Positions 33,058-42,077 of a stretch of 51,599 bases of DNA are shown here, one piece after another. The stretch is taken from positions 1-51,599 of the forward strand of contig JALHNK010000005.1 in assembly GCA_022843565.1 (NCBI GenBank), given 5' to 3'. The notes beneath the pieces were generated by a model. The model did no database searches, was not told the DNA's origin, and worked only from the letters and a program-made list of their open reading frames with translations. The stretch comes from Phycisphaerales bacterium (GTDB lineage: Bacteria > Planctomycetota > Phycisphaerae > Phycisphaerales > UBA1924). Every line of letters starts with the position of its first letter. Position 1 is the stretch's first letter. Both the position numbers and the translations under genes were made by a program.

Positions 33058-33831
33058 ATGCTCGGTTCAGCTCTTCATCAACGCCCCACCATGACGACCT
33101 CATCTGCGAACGACCCGTTGCCTCGCTCGGACCAGAGACCCCCCGCGGACAGCTCGCTCCTCAGCGGCAACGCGGCTCTCACCGGCGTCACGACGCTCTA
33201 CGTCGTCAATCCCAGCGGCGGCGAACGCCGTCGCCTCGCGTCGGTGCTCGAGTCGCACGGCGCGTCCATCCGCGAGCTTTCCAGCGCCAGCGACATGCTC
33301 TCGCACGTCGACTCGGGCACGTTGGGCTGTCTCATCTGCGACTCGGACCTTGGCGGCTCCAGCGGGCTGCACCTGCTGGCGCAGCTTCACGCCACGGGCG
33401 TTGTCATGCCCACGGTGATGCTCATCTCGCCGGGCGACGTTCACGGCGCCGTCGCCGCGATGAAGGCCGGCGTTGGCGAGATCGTTGTCAAGCCGGCGGA
33501 TCCGGGCGAGCTGTTGCACGCGGTCCGCAGCGTGATCGAGCGTGCTCGCACGGGCGTCTCGCAGAGGGAGTCGGTTGGTGAGCTGCTTCGGTTGCAGTCC
33601 AGGCTCACCTCGCGAGAGCTGATGGTGATGCGGCTGATCTGCCGCGGCAGTTCGAACAAGCAGGCGGCATCGGAGATGCAGTTGGCGGTGAAGACGATCG
33701 AGATCCATCGGGCCAACGTGATGCGGAAGATGGGTTGCAAGAGTTTCGCGCAGCTCGTTCGCCAGGCGGTCATGCTGGAGAACACGCTGACGCCGCTGAA
33801 CCACCCGATCGTGGTCGGCGGGCGTCGCTAA
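33058..33831 (+). CDS. NarL/FixJ-type response regulator with altered receiver domain
   Basis: A 257-residue regulator. Residues about 45-165 are a receiver domain and 183-240 a LuxR-type DNA-binding domain (LTSRELMVMRLICRGSSNKQAASEM and the recognition helix VKTIEIHRANVMRKM). Asp 95 (CLICDSDLGG) aligns with the phospho-acceptor and Lys 145 (VVKPAD) is kept, but the paired acidic residues of the Mg pocket are replaced by VVNPSGG, and Ser 124 takes the Thr position. It may be phosphorylated poorly or not at all. No histidine kinase is nearby. AGGAG is 6 nt before the ATG. The stop overlaps the purK stop by 3 nt. Confidence 0.88.
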   Translation: MLGSALHQRPTMTTSSANDPLPRSDQRPPADSSLLSGNAALTGVTTLYVVNPSGGERRRLASVLESHGASIRELSSASDMLSHVDSGTLGCLICDSDLGGSSGLHLLAQLHATGVVMPTVMLISPGDVHGAVAAMKAGVGEIVVKPADPGELLHAVRSVIERARTGVSQRESVGELLRLQSRLTSRELMVMRLICRGSSNKQAASEMQLAVKTIEIHRANVMRKMGCKSFAQLVRQAVMLENTLTPLNHPIVVGGRR

Positions 33832-35003
33832 GGCGACGGTTCGAACGCGACCTTGCCCAGCGCGCTGAGATCAATGCCGACGAGGTTCGCATTCCGAAGC
33901 TCGTTGAGGCGGCGCCGGAGCTCGGTCGCGTCGGGAGCGACGACGTTCAGGTGGCCGACCTTGCGCCCGGCCCGGGGCTTCTTGGCGTAGTCGTGAACTC
34001 GCAGGAACGGGATCGCGCAGCTCGCGCCGGCTTCGGGCATCTGTGCGATGACGTTCACCATCGCGCTGTGCCCGGTACACGCACAATCGCCCAGCGGCAA
34101 GCCGACGACCGCGCGCAGGTGGTTCTCAAACTGGCTCGTCACCGCCCCGTCGATTGTCCAGTGCCCACTGTTGTGGACGCGCGGCGCGATCTCGTTGGCG
34201 ATGAGTGACCCGCCGAGCCCGCCGGCGCTGTCGGCGGACTCGAACAGCTCCAGGGCCATCACGCCGACGTAGTCTAGCTCGCTCATCACCTTTCGCACCA
34301 GAGACTCTGCGTGCGACTGAAGCTCCGGCGACACGCGCGGCGCCGGCGCGATCGACAGGCGCAGGATGCCCGCGGCGTGGTGGTTCTCGGTGAGCGTGTA
34401 GCACCGCACCTCGCCCTGGCTGGAACGCACGCCGAGGATCGAGAGCTCGCGCGAGAACGCGATGAACTGTTCGTAGATCAGGGCCGCGTTCGAGGCTGGC
34501 GCGTTGAGTGCGGCCCAGGCCTCATCGACCTGTGACGCGGACTTGATCACGCACTGGCCCTTGCCGTCGTAGCCGAAGCGGCGCGTCTTCAACACACCGG
34601 GGGCGCCGATCAACTCGACCGCCGCCCGCAGGTCTGCCATCGAGTCCACCTTCGCAAAGCGCGGCGTTGGGATTCCCAGCCGCTGAAAGAGCGTCTTTTC
34701 GCTCAGTCGGTCCTGGGCGACGCTGAGGGCGGTTGCCGATGGACGCATCGGGACGCCGAGGGCCGCGATGGACTCAGCGAGCGCGGCGGGCACGTTCTCG
34801 AACTCGAGCGTGCATGAATCGAGATTGCGGACGAAGTTGGTTAGCGCGTAGGCGTCGTCGAACGGCGCGTGGATGGTGGGGGCGATCTCGGTGGTGCCGG
34901 CGTCCGGAGATGGCTCCCAGACGCGGAAGCGCAGGCCCAGGCGTGTGCCGGCGAGCACGAGCATCCGGGCCAGTTGCCCGCCGCCGAGGATGCCGACGAT
35001 CAT
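33828..35003 (-). CDS. purK: N5-carboxyaminoimidazole ribonucleotide synthase
   Basis: A 391-residue ATP-grasp enzyme that carboxylates AIR with ATP and bicarbonate in purine synthesis. It starts [15 protein letters not shown], the family opening, with [12 protein letters not shown] as the ATP-grasp loop, [15 protein letters not shown] and the catalytic [13 protein letters not shown]. The product feeds PurE, encoded just upstream with a 4-nt overlap (ATGA). It is slightly longer than E. coli PurK (355). Confidence 0.95.
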   Translation of the reverse strand: MIVGILGGGQLARMLVLAGTRLGLRFRVWEPSPDAGTTEIAPTIHAPFDDAYALTNFVRNLDSCTLEFENVPAALAESIAALGVPMRPSATALSVAQDRLSEKTLFQRLGIPTPRFAKVDSMADLRAAVELIGAPGVLKTRRFGYDGKGQCVIKSASQVDEAWAALNAPASNAALIYEQFIAFSRELSILGVRSSQGEVRCYTLTENHHAAGILRLSIAPAPRVSPELQSHAESLVRKVMSELDYVGVMALELFESADSAGGLGGSLIANEIAPRVHNSGHWTIDGAVTSQFENHLRAVVGLPLGDCACTGHSAMVNVIAQMPEAGASCAIPFLRVHDYAKKPRAGRKVGHLNVVAPDATELRRRLNELRNANLVGIDLSALGKVAFEPSP

Positions 35004-35539
35004 CGGCGCGGCTCCTTTGGATGTGCTCCGTCGCTGGCGGGCCCCGGAAGGTTGGGCGGCGGCACGATGCTGTCGAGGGCTTGCTGCGTTTGCGCGAGCC
35101 GGAAGGCTTCGAGCGCTTCGAGGATGTGCGGGTGTTTGCCAACGAGGATCGATGCGGCCAGAAGCGCGGCGTTGATCGCGCCGGCTCGCCCGATGGCGAG
35201 CGTGCCGACGGGAACTCCGGCGGGCATCTGGACGATCGAGAGCAGGCTGTCGACACCTTGCAGGGCTTTGGATTCGACGGGCACGCCGAGGATCGGCAGG
35301 GAGGTCTTGCTGGCGCACATGCCCGGCAGGTGGGCGGCGCCGCCGGCGCCGGCGATGATCACTTCGATGCCGCGGGCGCGAGCGCCCGCGGCGTACTCGA
35401 AGAGCAGATCCGGTGTGCGATGAGCGGAGACGACACGGGTCTCATGCGGGATCGACAAGCGCTCCAGCGTCGCGGCGCTATGTTGCATCGTCTCCCAATC
35501 GGACGAGGAACCCATGATGACGCCGACCAGCGGGGGCAT
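35000..35539 (-). CDS. purE: N5-carboxyaminoimidazole ribonucleotide mutase
   Basis: A 179-residue class I PurE that moves the carboxyl group of N5-CAIR to C4, the step after PurK. Motifs: [41 protein letters not shown] and [23 protein letters not shown]. It has a 15-residue polar tail beyond the family end. It is coupled to purK and begins 40 nt after the stop of a small lipoprotein gene, so the three may form an operon. Confidence 0.95.
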   Translation of the reverse strand: MPPLVGVIMGSSSDWETMQHSAATLERLSIPHETRVVSAHRTPDLLFEYAAGARARGIEVIIAGAGGAAHLPGMCASKTSLPILGVPVESKALQGVDSLLSIVQMPAGVPVGTLAIGRAGAINAALLAASILVGKHPHILEALEAFRLAQTQQALDSIVPPPNLPGPASDGAHPKEPRR

Positions 35540-35579
35540 GTTCGCAGTGTAGCGAGCGGCGTGGTTGACCGGCGCGGGG

Positions 35580-36068
35580 TCACTCGGCGATCGGTGCCCA
35601 CGCGCGCCCCGCGAGTTCGCGAAGACGCGCGATCGCGGCGGCGACCAAACGCCCCTCACGAACAGCGTCGCGGCTGGATTCGATCCCCAGGAAGGCGGTG
35701 ACCGTGATTGGCTCGGGCGGCAGAACAGTGACGTCCGGTCCGGCGGCGGCGGGCGAGCCGCCGCGGGTCGGGGCAGGGGACGGGCGCTCGAAGCGCAGCG
35801 TCCCCTCGTCGGCGGCGATGCTTCGAAGGTTGAAGACGACCGTCTGCGAGTTGGGGCGCTCGGTGGTGAGAATCGCGCATTCGCCGGCGGTCAAGGCATG
35901 AAACGCGGCGGGTTCGACGTCGTCCCAATCGGCAAGAATCGTGGACGGGTTGGGAGCAACGGGTGGCCGGACGAGCCCGCAACCCGAAAGTGTTGCCGTG
36001 AACGCAATCGCGGCAATAGGAAGCAAAATCGAATAATATCGCTTCAAAATGATGGTACAATCGTGCAT
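35580..36068 (-). CDS. Small lipoprotein, unknown
   Basis: A 162-residue lipoprotein. Hydrophobic [16 protein letters not shown] ends in the lipobox LSGC at about residue 30. The rest is soluble with a Pro-rich loop (PSPAPTRGG) and no recognised family. The start at 36068 is uncertain; an ATG at 36089 is also in frame. It overlaps nothing but is divergent from phoH, and lies just upstream of purE on the same strand. The first codons are locally AT-rich compared with the neighbourhood. Confidence 0.65.
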   Translation of the reverse strand: MHDCTIILKRYYSILLPIAAIAFTATLSGCGLVRPPVAPNPSTILADWDDVEPAAFHALTAGECAILTTERPNSQTVVFNLRSIAADEGTLRFERPSPAPTRGGSPAAAGPDVTVLPPEPITVTAFLGIESSRDAVREGRLVAAAIARLRELAGRAWAPIAE

Positions 36069-36294
36069 TTTCGGTCGTTCGAAAAGTTCCATCGGTACGG
36101 TGTTCACGGCCGGTGGGTCATGCGGTTGCATTTCTGCGGCGGTCGGAGGCGTGGATCATTGCCGTTTGATCGGGGTCATGGCGGCAGAGGTGATAGCATC
36201 CGTGCGACGGGCGGGAGGGGTATTGGGCGAAATCGCGGCGGTTGTCGTCGGCGTTGGCCGGCCCCGCTGGGGCGATGCAGGGAGTAGCAGACGC

Positions 36295-37356
36295 GTGGAC
36301 GTGTTCATTCAAGTGCCTCGTGGGGCCGAGCCGGTGAGCATCTTTGGCCCCGCGGATCGTAACGTAAAGATGATGCGCGAGGCGCTGGGCGTGCGCATTT
36401 CCATGCGAGACGGCAAGATCAAGCTCAGCGGCGAGTCGCCGGAGCTCGGGATCGCCCGGCGCGTGCTGGAGCAACTGACCAAAGCCGCGGCGAACCGGGA
36501 TGAACGCTTCGGCGAGCGGCGCGAGGTGATGGCGCTGATCGCGCAGGCGTCGGCGGAGGCCAGCGACGACGGCGTGCAGACCTCGCACATGGCCCGCGAC
36601 GGGTGGGAAGTCGGAGATCCCAGCGCGCCGGCGTGGGGTGCGCAGCTCAATGTCTACGTCGGCGGAAAGCCTGTCAAGGCCCAGACGGTCAACCAGCAGC
36701 ATTACCTCGACGCCATTCGCGATCATGATGTCGTGTTCGGCATCGGCCCCGCCGGCACGGGCAAGACGTATCTGGCGGTCGCGGCGGCGGTTCACCTGCT
36801 GAAGATGGGGCGCTGCCGCAAGGTGATCCTGGCGCGGCCGGCGGTTGAGGCGGGCGAGAAACTCGGGTTCCTGCCCGGCGATTTGCAGCAGAAGGTGAAC
36901 CCGTATCTGCGGCCGCTGCTGGATGCGCTGCACGAGATGATGGACTTCAACACGATCCGGCGGTTCATCGAGACGGACGTGGTGGAGATTGTGCCGCTGG
37001 CGTATATGCGCGGGCGGACGCTGAACCGCGCCGTGATCATCCTGGATGAGGCGCAGAACACCACGCGCGGGCAGATGCGGATGTTCCTGACACGCATGGG
37101 CCATGGGTCCAAGATCATCGTGACCGGGGACGTCACGCAGGTCGACCTTGAAGACCCGACGCAGAGCGGGCTGATCGACGCGGTGCGGACGCTGAAGCGT
37201 GTGCCGGGGCTCGCGTTCTCGGGCCTTGATCAGACGGACATTGTTCGGCATCCGATGGTGCAGCGGATCGTCGACGCGTACGAAAAGACCGATAAGCCCA
37301 AGTCCGGGACAAGACGCACCGGCGGCGGGTCGATGCAACGTGAGCCGGGGGCGTGA
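36295..37356 (+). CDS. phoH: PhoH family ATPase
   Basis: A 353-residue PhoH-like protein. An N-terminal KH-like region has VSIFGPADRNVKMMREALGVRI, followed by the P-loop ATPase domain: Walker A GIGPAGTGKTYLA, PAVEAGEKLGFLPGD and Walker B AVIILDEAQNTT, then FLTRMGHGSKIIVTGD. The family takes part in RNA metabolism in many bacteria, usually beside ybeY. GTG at 36295 is chosen: GGGAG lies 10 nt upstream and homology starts there; an ATG at 36178 would add 39 residues. It is followed by pgpH on the same strand, the phoH-yqfF order known from Firmicutes. Confidence 0.9.
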   Translation: MDVFIQVPRGAEPVSIFGPADRNVKMMREALGVRISMRDGKIKLSGESPELGIARRVLEQLTKAAANRDERFGERREVMALIAQASAEASDDGVQTSHMARDGWEVGDPSAPAWGAQLNVYVGGKPVKAQTVNQQHYLDAIRDHDVVFGIGPAGTGKTYLAVAAAVHLLKMGRCRKVILARPAVEAGEKLGFLPGDLQQKVNPYLRPLLDALHEMMDFNTIRRFIETDVVEIVPLAYMRGRTLNRAVIILDEAQNTTRGQMRMFLTRMGHGSKIIVTGDVTQVDLEDPTQSGLIDAVRTLKRVPGLAFSGLDQTDIVRHPMVQRIVDAYEKTDKPKSGTRRTGGGSMQREPGA

Positions 37357-37433
37357 GGCTCTCGGACGTGAACACAGCGAGCGGCTCGGGCCGCGATGCG
37401 ATAGCGAGTTTGACAGCCTGAACAGCGGGCACC

Positions 37434-39782
37434 ATGACACGGGCGGCAAGCGGCAATCTGAGCACTCGAGACCGGGCGGACGGGCAGGGCGTCGGTGCGC
37501 GCCGGCGCGATGCGCTGCGCGAGGCGGGCGAGCGATGGCTGGTCAACTCGCCGGAGCGCGGCTGGACGGTCCTGATCGCGGCGCTGATGGCGATCCTGAT
37601 CGCCGGCACGCTCGTGTTCATGCAGCGCCAGATCTTGCTGGCACCGGGGCAGGTGATGAGCGAGGCTCGGGCGGCGCGCGTCGAGCTTCGATTGACGGAT
37701 GAACTGGCCACCGCGCGCTCCAAAGAGAGCGCTCGCGAGCGAGCGGCCCGCGTGTATGCGCCGGATGAAAAGGTGCTGTCGGGCGTCCTGGCGTCGTTGC
37801 TTGAGCTGCCGTCGGCGGTGCGGTCGAGCGACACGGTGGAGTCTCTGCCGTCGTCAGTGTCGCGTGACTTTTCGCTCACGCCTGAAGAGCTGAGCGCGTT
37901 GCGTGAGGTGCCGATGTCGGGCCCCGGTGCGGCGCGCTGGGCGGAGATGGCGACGGCGTTTGTCGATCGTGTCCGGCGCGTGCCGGTCGTGAGCACTGAT
38001 GTGCTGGCCGACGAGCGTCGCGGCATCAACCGCGCCGTCGAGCTGCGACTGGCCGGTGAGGGGTACTCGGTGACTCTGGCGACCGGCGAGGTCCTGGGCG
38101 TCAGCAGTGGCGAGTGGGCGCGAAAGGCAACGGAGCTCGCGGCGGATGCGGGCTTTGGCGTGGATGTGCGCGCGGCGGTCGCGCGTCGCGTGACCCTCGG
38201 TCTCAAAGTGACGCCGCCCACGACGCTGGACACCGAAGCGACCAGGATCAATCGAGAGGCCGCGGCGGCGGGGGCCGAGACTGTCACCACGACGTTCCGA
38301 CCCGGGCACCTGATCTATGCGCGGGGCGACGTGCTTTCGGGCGAGCAGCTCCGCCTGGCAACGATCGAGAACAACGAGTACTGGGAGAGCAACCGCAATC
38401 CCGTCAGCCGGTTGCACGACGCGGCGGCGGTGGTGCTCGCGGCGGTGTTCTCGCTGGGCGTGGTGCTCTCGATCGCGACGTTTGCGCCGCAGATCTCCGC
38501 GTCGCAGCGGAAGCTGGGCGTGGTGTGCGGGATGATCGTGGCGGCGCTGGTGACGGGCTGTGCGCTGGCGATTGCCGAGCCGCGGCTGGTGATGATGGCC
38601 AGCGTGGCACCGGCGGTGTTCGTGGCGATGGTGCTGGCGATCGCGTATGACCGTCGGGTGGCGCTGGCGATCGGCGCGGTGCTTGTCGTGCTGTCGTGCG
38701 TGGCGCTCGATCAGGGCGCGGTGCAGTCGGTCGTCGGCCTCGTGGGTGTCGTGGTGAGCGTCCGATCGCTGCGCGAGGTGCGCGTCCGGCCGACGCTGGT
38801 GATCGCGGCCCTCTGGGCCGGGGCGGCGGTGATGGTCGTGGGGCCGGGCGTCGGCCTGCTGGCCAGGCCGGTGATGTGGGACGCGGTGCGCCAGTCGATG
38901 CTCGAATCGGCCGTCGCGAGTGTCGCTGTGATGCTCTGCGGGTTTGTGATCCTGGGCTTGGTGCCGGTGATCGAGCGTGTCTTCGGCGTGACCACAGGGC
39001 TGACATTGATCGAGCTGCGCGACCCGAGCCATCCGCTGCTGCGCCAGCTTCAGCAGCGTGCGCCGGGAACGTACAACCACTCGTTGAATGTCGCGGCGCT
39101 GGCGGAAGCGGCGGCGACGGCGATCCACGCGGACTCGTTGCTGGCGTTCGTCGGCGCGCTGTACCACGACGTGGGCAAGATGAACAAGCCCGAGTACTTC
39201 GTCGAGAATCAGACGCCGGGCTTCAATCGGCACGAGCGACTGACCCCGGCGATGAGCCTGCTGGTGATCGTCGGGCATGTGAAGGACGGTGTTGAGCTTT
39301 CGCGCGAGCACCGGCTGCCAGCGTCGATCGAGCATTTTATCGAGAGCCACCACGGCACCACGCTGGTGGAGTATTTCTTCCATCGCGCGCGGAAGCAGGC
39401 GGAGACGGCGCGGCTGAACGCCACCGACGAACCGGGCATGGAGCCGGCGACGCCGCAGGAGATCGAGTACCGGTATCCGGGCCCGAAGCCGCGCTCGCGC
39501 GAGGCGGCGATCCTGATGGTGTGCGACGCGTCCGAGAGCGCGGCGCGGGCGATGAGCGATCCGTCGCCGATGCGGATTGATGCGCTGGTGCGGGCGATTG
39601 CGCACAAGCGATTGATGGATGGGCAGTTTGATCAGAGCGACCTGACGCTGAGCGAGCTGACGACGGTGATCGAGGCGGTGTCGCGCAGCCTGTCATCGAT
39701 TCACCATCAGCGGATCCAGTATCCGGAACCGGTCAAGCCGGTCAGCGCGGTGGCAACCTCGGGCGCGGCGGCGCGAGCCTGA
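37434..39782 (+). CDS. pgpH: 7TM-HD c-di-AMP phosphodiesterase (PgpH/YqfF type)
   Basis: A 782-residue membrane enzyme. The first membrane helix lies at residues 46-64, then a large extracytoplasmic domain (7TMR-HDED type, about 65-330), a block of seven hydrophobic helices (about 330-530), and a cytoplasmic HD domain (about 545-740) with GTYNHSLNVAALAEAAA and the metal motif YHDVGK (near 577). By family it cleaves cyclic di-AMP to pApA. It follows phoH by 77 bp, the usual gene order, but ybeY is missing. This suggests c-di-AMP signalling in this organism; no DAC cyclase is in the window. Confidence 0.9.
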   Translation: MTRAASGNLSTRDRADGQGVGARRRDALREAGERWLVNSPERGWTVLIAALMAILIAGTLVFMQRQILLAPGQVMSEARAARVELRLTDELATARSKESARERAARVYAPDEKVLSGVLASLLELPSAVRSSDTVESLPSSVSRDFSLTPEELSALREVPMSGPGAARWAEMATAFVDRVRRVPVVSTDVLADERRGINRAVELRLAGEGYSVTLATGEVLGVSSGEWARKATELAADAGFGVDVRAAVARRVTLGLKVTPPTTLDTEATRINREAAAAGAETVTTTFRPGHLIYARGDVLSGEQLRLATIENNEYWESNRNPVSRLHDAAAVVLAAVFSLGVVLSIATFAPQISASQRKLGVVCGMIVAALVTGCALAIAEPRLVMMASVAPAVFVAMVLAIAYDRRVALAIGAVLVVLSCVALDQGAVQSVVGLVGVVVSVRSLREVRVRPTLVIAALWAGAAVMVVGPGVGLLARPVMWDAVRQSMLESAVASVAVMLCGFVILGLVPVIERVFGVTTGLTLIELRDPSHPLLRQLQQRAPGTYNHSLNVAALAEAAATAIHADSLLAFVGALYHDVGKMNKPEYFVENQTPGFNRHERLTPAMSLLVIVGHVKDGVELSREHRLPASIEHFIESHHGTTLVEYFFHRARKQAETARLNATDEPGMEPATPQEIEYRYPGPKPRSREAAILMVCDASESAARAMSDPSPMRIDALVRAIAHKRLMDGQFDQSDLTLSELTTVIEAVSRSLSSIHHQRIQYPEPVKPVSAVATSGAAARA

Positions 39783-39980
39783 CGGAGTGCCCGGACCTGA
39801 GCATTCATCCATCCAGCTTCGGTTTTCTGAAACTCGTCCGATGTCGGCGCGGACACCGGCTGGCGGCGCGCGGTCGCGCTCATTGTGCGCATACGACGGC
39901 CCGGGACGAACGCCGTGGCGTCGGTCCCGGGTGTCGAAAGGAGGACGGGGAGAGTCTTGCGTGCGCCAGCGTCGGGGGGC

Positions 39981-40397
39981 TCAGGCGCGGGCGACGGTGT
40001 GAGCGCCGCGAGCCCGGAGCTGCGTCCGGACCTGGAAGCCGATGCGGAGGGTGTGAACGACGATCGCGACGATGACGAGGGTGATGAGCGAGACGATCAT
40101 CGCACCGGCGACGAGGCCGCCGGTCTGGGTGCCGGCGAAGCGATCGAACTCAGCGGTGCCCATGGCTTGGCTGGACATCGCGGTCGCGCCGGGCATGAGC
40201 ATGCTGATGAGCCAGGCCTGGGTGAACATGGTGATGAAGAGGCCGGCCATCATGCTGCAGGAGACGGCGATCTGCTTCCAGCGCTTGGGGCAGCCCTGGC
40301 CGCGGACGGTGCGGTGCGCTTCGCGCACGGGCATCCAGATGGTGAGGATGAGGTAGAAAAGTCCGCCGAGGCCGGTGACAGGGAGACCGAAGATCAT
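39981..40397 (-). CDS. Membrane protein of unknown function
   Basis: A 138-residue protein with three likely membrane helices, near residues 5-25 (LPVTGLGGLFYLILTIW), 45-70 and 92-120, and an Arg-rich tail. The ATG at 40397 is chosen because AAAGGA lies 7 nt upstream. The 159 bp before it hold only tandem repeats, which stay open in this frame but should not be translated. I do not recognise the family. Confidence 0.7.
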   Translation of the reverse strand: MIFGLPVTGLGGLFYLILTIWMPVREAHRTVRGQGCPKRWKQIAVSCSMMAGLFITMFTQAWLISMLMPGATAMSSQAMGTAEFDRFAGTQTGGLVAGAMIVSLITLVIVAIVVHTLRIGFQVRTQLRARGAHTVARA

Positions 40398-40421
40398 GGC
40401 AAGGTCCTTTGGGGGTTGGAA

Positions 40422-40543
40422 GTCGCGAGTCGCGAGTTTCGAGTCGCGAGAGGGGCGGGTGAAATGCTCAAAGCTCAAATGTTCAAAGCAGCAAATCTGA
40501 TGACTGACGGCTGAGGGCTGAAAGCTGGCGGCTTTCCGCTCAG
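40422..40543. repeat. Three heptanucleotide repeat blocks ending at a stop codon
   Basis: Block 1 (40422-40449): GTCGCGA, GTCGCGA, GTTTCGA, GTCGCGA. Block 2 (40466-40495): GCTCAAA, GCTCAAA, TGTTCAAA, GCAGCAAA. Block 3 (40502-40543): GACTGAC, GGCTGAG, GGCTGAA, AGCTGGC, GGCTTTC, CGCTCAG. The stop of the glycosyltransferase gene lies in the last unit. Words of blocks 1 and 2 recur at 7670 and 10140. Confidence 0.85.
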
Positions 40544-41712
40544 TGTCCCTTTTCAAACGTCCGAAGGCGTTTGCGGGCGATGACTTCGTTGTAGAAGGTC
40601 TTGAGGGAGTAGTAGAAGTTGACGAAGCGGAGGACGTAGAAGGCGGGGATGCTGGTGATGGCCTTCCACTTTTCGCCGCGCTGGTGGGCGCCGTAGAGGA
40701 CGGGGATGGCGATGGCGGGCATGTCCATCAGGTAGCCGAGGATGAACAGGGGATGCACGAAGATGGCCAGCAGCGGGATGAGCAGGAAGTAGACGGTGGC
40801 AGCGACGACGGCGTCCCAGAGCGCCACGGCGACGATCATCCGCAAGTACGGCACCTTGAGCAGGTCCTGCCAGTGGACGCTGACGCACTGCCAGAAGCCG
40901 CTGCTCCAGCGCGTGAGCTGCTTGCGCATGAAGTCGAAGTTCGGCGGCTCGATCGGGTAGCAGATTGCGTCGGCGACGTAGCGGACCTCGTAGCCCTCGG
41001 CGTACAGCACCCAGGTCAGGTCCATGTCCTCGCCGACGGTGCGTGTCGGCCAGCCGCCGAGGCGCACGAGTTCATCGGTGCGGTAGACGCTGAAGCAGCC
41101 CGAGGCGATCATCGGACGCCCGTAGTAGTCCTGGATGGGCTTGTAGAACGTGAAGGCGTAGAGGTACTCGATGTATCGCCCGCGCTCCCACATCGTCCGC
41201 ACGTGCCGCGGCAGGACGAAGCCGCACGCGGCGCCGACCTTCTCGTCGTCCATCGCCGGCAGGAGCTTCTCGACGGCGTCATCGGCCAGCGTGGTGTCGG
41301 CATCGATCGCGAGGCAGAACTCGTCGGGCACGAACGGCAGGCCGAAGTTGAGCGCGCTGGCCTTGCAGCCGCGGTTCTTAGCGGGGCGGATGACGCTGGC
41401 GCCGTGGGCGCGGGCGATCTCGCCGGTGCGGTCTGACGAGCAGTCGTCAACCACGATGATGTGGTCAACCTTGCGGGTCTGGCGCTTGAGGCTCTCGATG
41501 GTGGCGCCGATGTTCTCGGCCTCGTTGTACGCCGGGATGAGGACGGTGAGCGAGCCGGGCTTGCGAGAGCCGCGATGCTCGGTGAGCGGTGCGGGCGTGG
41601 TGATCTGGTCACCCTGCGTGCCGACCATTTCTGGCCGCATCGACGGGGCGATGGTGGTTGAGGGGGTGATGGAGGGGAGTGGGGGGGCGTCGAGAACGGA
41701 TGAGGCAACCAT
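40540..41712 (-). CDS. Family 2 glycosyltransferase, polysaccharide synthase-like
   Basis: A 390-residue membrane GT2 enzyme. The catalytic motifs are TVLIPAYNEAENI, VVDDCSSD, IDADTTL (DxD-like), GEDMDLTW and QLTRW (QxxRW), the set of processive beta-glycosyltransferases such as PgaC, NodC and hyaluronan synthases. The C-terminal part has at least two membrane helices (about 290-345). The first 50 residues are a disordered Ser/Thr/Pro stretch. It probably makes a surface polysaccharide; the substrate is unknown. There is no polysaccharide export gene next to it. Confidence 0.88.
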   Translation of the reverse strand: MVASSVLDAPPLPSITPSTTIAPSMRPEMVGTQGDQITTPAPLTEHRGSRKPGSLTVLIPAYNEAENIGATIESLKRQTRKVDHIIVVDDCSSDRTGEIARAHGASVIRPAKNRGCKASALNFGLPFVPDEFCLAIDADTTLADDAVEKLLPAMDDEKVGAACGFVLPRHVRTMWERGRYIEYLYAFTFYKPIQDYYGRPMIASGCFSVYRTDELVRLGGWPTRTVGEDMDLTWVLYAEGYEVRYVADAICYPIEPPNFDFMRKQLTRWSSGFWQCVSVHWQDLLKVPYLRMIVAVALWDAVVAATVYFLLIPLLAIFVHPLFILGYLMDMPAIAIPVLYGAHQRGEKWKAITSIPAFYVLRFVNFYYSLKTFYNEVIARKRLRTFEKGH

Positions 41713-42077
41713 GGTCAGCGTGTCCTACACAAACTCGCGGCGGCGTTGCCCCGGGCACATCTCGACCCGAGGGCCGAATCGTGCGTGACGCGCGAACGGG
41801 TTCGCGCTGGTGGCAAGGCCGCCGACCTCCTTTGTGTTCACGCCGCGAGCGTGAACCGGCAAACGACCTCGCGACTGACTTCGCGGAGTCCGGGCTTTGG
41901 ATTCAGACGCAGCGGCATGATCGCAGATCGCCGCGAGCGGTCGGAGTGGGTGATGGTCCGAGAATGTCGGAGCTTTGTCCGCATCCTGTTCGGTATTTAC
42001 TTGGACAGCAATCGCGCTAGGCTCATACGGGGTTGTTTCGGCGCTCGCGCCGCGACCCGCGCAGAAGGAGCAATCTC
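41713..42077. other. Divergent intergenic region, 365 bp
   Basis: Between a glycosyltransferase gene and an unknown gene. It may hold promoters for both (for example TTGGAC near 42001), but no -35/-10 pair is convincing. No gene is seen. Confidence 0.4.

Noticed and set aside
36010-36062. TTGTAC - 16 bp - TATTAT promoter on the minus strand
   Set aside because: It lies inside the first codons of the lipoprotein gene and would start transcription downstream of its start; low GC from Lys/Tyr/Ile codons explains it.
37854-39605. 583-codon minus-strand open frame opposite pgpH
   Set aside because: Arg/His-rich shadow; pgpH has convincing domain order on the other strand.
40398-40556. N-terminal extension of the membrane protein at 39981-40397
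   Set aside because: It is translated purely from tandem repeats and has no ribosome site, whereas the ATG at 40397 has one.
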